This document shows, in pieces, positions 63,089-64,000 of a stretch of DNA of 64,000 nucleotides. The DNA is from Paucibacter sp. PLA-PC-4. GTDB lineage: Bacteria; Pseudomonadota; Gammaproteobacteria; Burkholderiales; Burkholderiaceae_C. How positions within the stretch are numbered: position 1 is the stretch's first letter; the number at the start of each line of letters is the position of its first letter. The notes under the pieces were generated by a model. It searched no databases and was not told the DNA's origin. It saw only the letters and a program-made list of their open reading frames with translations. The stretch lies in NCBI RefSeq assembly GCF_026241155.1, contig NZ_JAPFGP010000024.1, forward strand, positions 1-64,000. The letters run 5' to 3'. A program made the position numbers and the translations under genes.

Positions 63089-64000
63089 GGTTGCACCAGG
63101 TATTCGGGTGAGGCCAGCGCCAGGAACACGGCGACGCGGGCACGGTTGAGGTGGCTGGCCGCGTTGGTACCGACCACGCTGATCATGGCGTCCATCAGGT
63201 CTTGCTTGAGGGTGTTGCTCATGCGGCCGGCATACAGCAGCAGATTCAGGCGCTCGATCACGGCCGCCAGCTGGCCTGTGGCCACCAGGTCGGCCAACGG
63301 TTGCATTTGGGCGACAACGTCAGACTTGGAGCCCGTCCAGCCGATGCCGGCGTCAGCCATGCGCACTGCCAGGTTGATCCACTGCGCAGTGGTCGCCTCG
63401 TTGACGATCTGCATCTCTGGCGCCGTGATGTTGCCGGCCGAGAACACCGTGTTCGGAGGCACGTAGCCGGGCCGGAAGTAGCCGAACACTGATCCGGCAC
63501 TCAAGGGCCTCTGTGCCAAGGCATCCAGATCCGCAATCACCGCATACTGGCCCGTGGCGGATGTCGCTTGCAGGCTGCGCATCCAGTGGGCCACGCGCGC
63601 CACCGGCTCTCTGAGCTTGCCTATGCTGCTGTCCGGCGGGTTGATGGCCTCGCTGTCCAGCAGGATGGCGCGGGCCACGGCGGCCAGGTCGCCGCGCACG
63701 CCCTTGCTGTTGTTGTTGAACACGGCGGCCACGCGGGCCACATAGGCCGGGCTGGGATGGCTGCTCACCAGACGCTGGATCAGTTGGCGGCTGATGAACG
63801 GGCCCACGTTCGGGTGGTTGAACAGGGCATCCAGCGCCAGCTTCAGGCTGGCCTGAGCACTGCTTCCCGCCGGGATCACGACCGCCTGCGGTTTGCCGCT
63901 GAACAGCCGCTTTTCGCTGACGGAATGCTGGCCAGGATAGGCCTTCATCGGCAGCAGATCGATGCGCTGGTCGCCGGCGGCACTGATGTCGGGACTTTTG
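63085..64000 (-). CDS. DUF1800 family protein, 3' part (start outside window)
   Basis: At least 304 codons; the frame is open to the window edge, so the N-terminus lies beyond 64000. The DUF1800 C-terminal pattern is clear: LDALFNHPNVGPFISRQLIQRLVSSHPSPAYVARVAAVF, RGDLAAVARAILLDSEA, LREPVARVAHWMRSL and a tail ending FLALASPEYLVQP. These large exported proteins accompany DUF1501 proteins; some are linked to cellulose or surface attachment. The stop overlaps the DUF1501 start, so both are one operon. Confidence 0.9.
   Translation of the reverse strand, partial: KSPDISAAGDQRIDLLPMKAYPGQHSVSEKRLFSGKPQAVVIPAGSSAQASLKLALDALFNHPNVGPFISRQLIQRLVSSHPSPAYVARVAAVFNNNSKGVRGDLAAVARAILLDSEAINPPDSSIGKLREPVARVAHWMRSLQATSATGQYAVIADLDALAQRPLSAGSVFGYFRPGYVPPNTVFSAGNITAPEMQIVNEATTAQWINLAVRMADAGIGWTGSKSDVVAQMQPLADLVATGQLAAVIERLNLLLYAGRMSNTLKQDLMDAMISVVGTNAASHLNRARVAVFLALASPEYLVQP

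Noticed and set aside
1-64000. CRISPR arrays, tRNA or rRNA genes, PEP-CTERM proteins
   Set aside because: I looked for evenly spaced repeats, cloverleaf-type sequences and C-terminal PEP sorting signals and saw none, though reading by eye could miss a degenerate tRNA.

Overview
The window looks like chromosomal DNA from a high-GC betaproteobacterium of the order Burkholderiales, most likely near the Rubrivivax/Leptothrix/Roseateles group. The pointers are an exosortase B type exopolysaccharide locus (epsD-epsE-epsF-epsG-xrtB-epsI), a Bug-family binding protein, a giant FAD/Fe-S oxidoreductase of a type common in this order, and DUF971 next to ubiE. The assignment comes from gene content and reading-frame style only; no rRNA or tRNA gene was seen.

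Positions 1-13521 form a patchy accessory region. It opens inside an IS256-family element that abuts a truncated ORF. It then carries a DUF1444 protein, the remnant of a DUF262 (GmrS-like) gene, and a divergent four-gene set: a SIR2-like NADase candidate coupled by ATGA overlap to a two-helix membrane protein with a predicted CBS pair, and, facing away, a large lipoprotein followed by a trypsin-like serine protease. That set is the best candidate here for an undescribed system, probably of the conflict/defence kind. DUF2971 and DUF6429 genes follow (the latter right behind an integron attC-like hairpin), then the debris of a chemoreceptor gene, a glutathione S-transferase and a GGDEF-EAL protein.

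Positions 13522-21203 hold an efflux operon (membrane fusion protein, double ABC ATPase, two ABC-2 permeases, outer-membrane factor) divergent from a TetR/CecR-type repressor, with a perfect 8+8 palindrome between them. The arrangement matches the enterobacterial cecR/ybhGFSR locus plus an added outer-membrane factor. Positions 21681-26748 are the complete glycerol-3-phosphate uptake operon ugpBAECQ.

Positions 27247-43086 are mostly core or housekeeping genes: the FAD/Fe-S oxidoreductase, a coupled pair of orphan periplasmic binding proteins beside a chemoreceptor, a Bug protein, a HIT hydrolase, an M13 peptidase, a PhoX-type phosphatase with a good PhoB box, DUF971 and ubiE.

Positions 43594-57118 form one long plus-strand exopolysaccharide operon: export (EpsD, EpsE), chain-length control (EpsF, EpsG), exosortase B and EpsI, a pyruvyl transferase, a ligase/polymerase-like membrane protein, three GT4-like glycosyltransferases and a secreted GH99-like protein. 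A minus-strand set converges on it: a flippase, a short-chain dehydrogenase and a MenD-like thiamine-diphosphate enzyme, perhaps making and moving an unusual sugar unit. The window ends in a Tat-exported DUF1501 protein and the 3' part of a DUF1800 gene.
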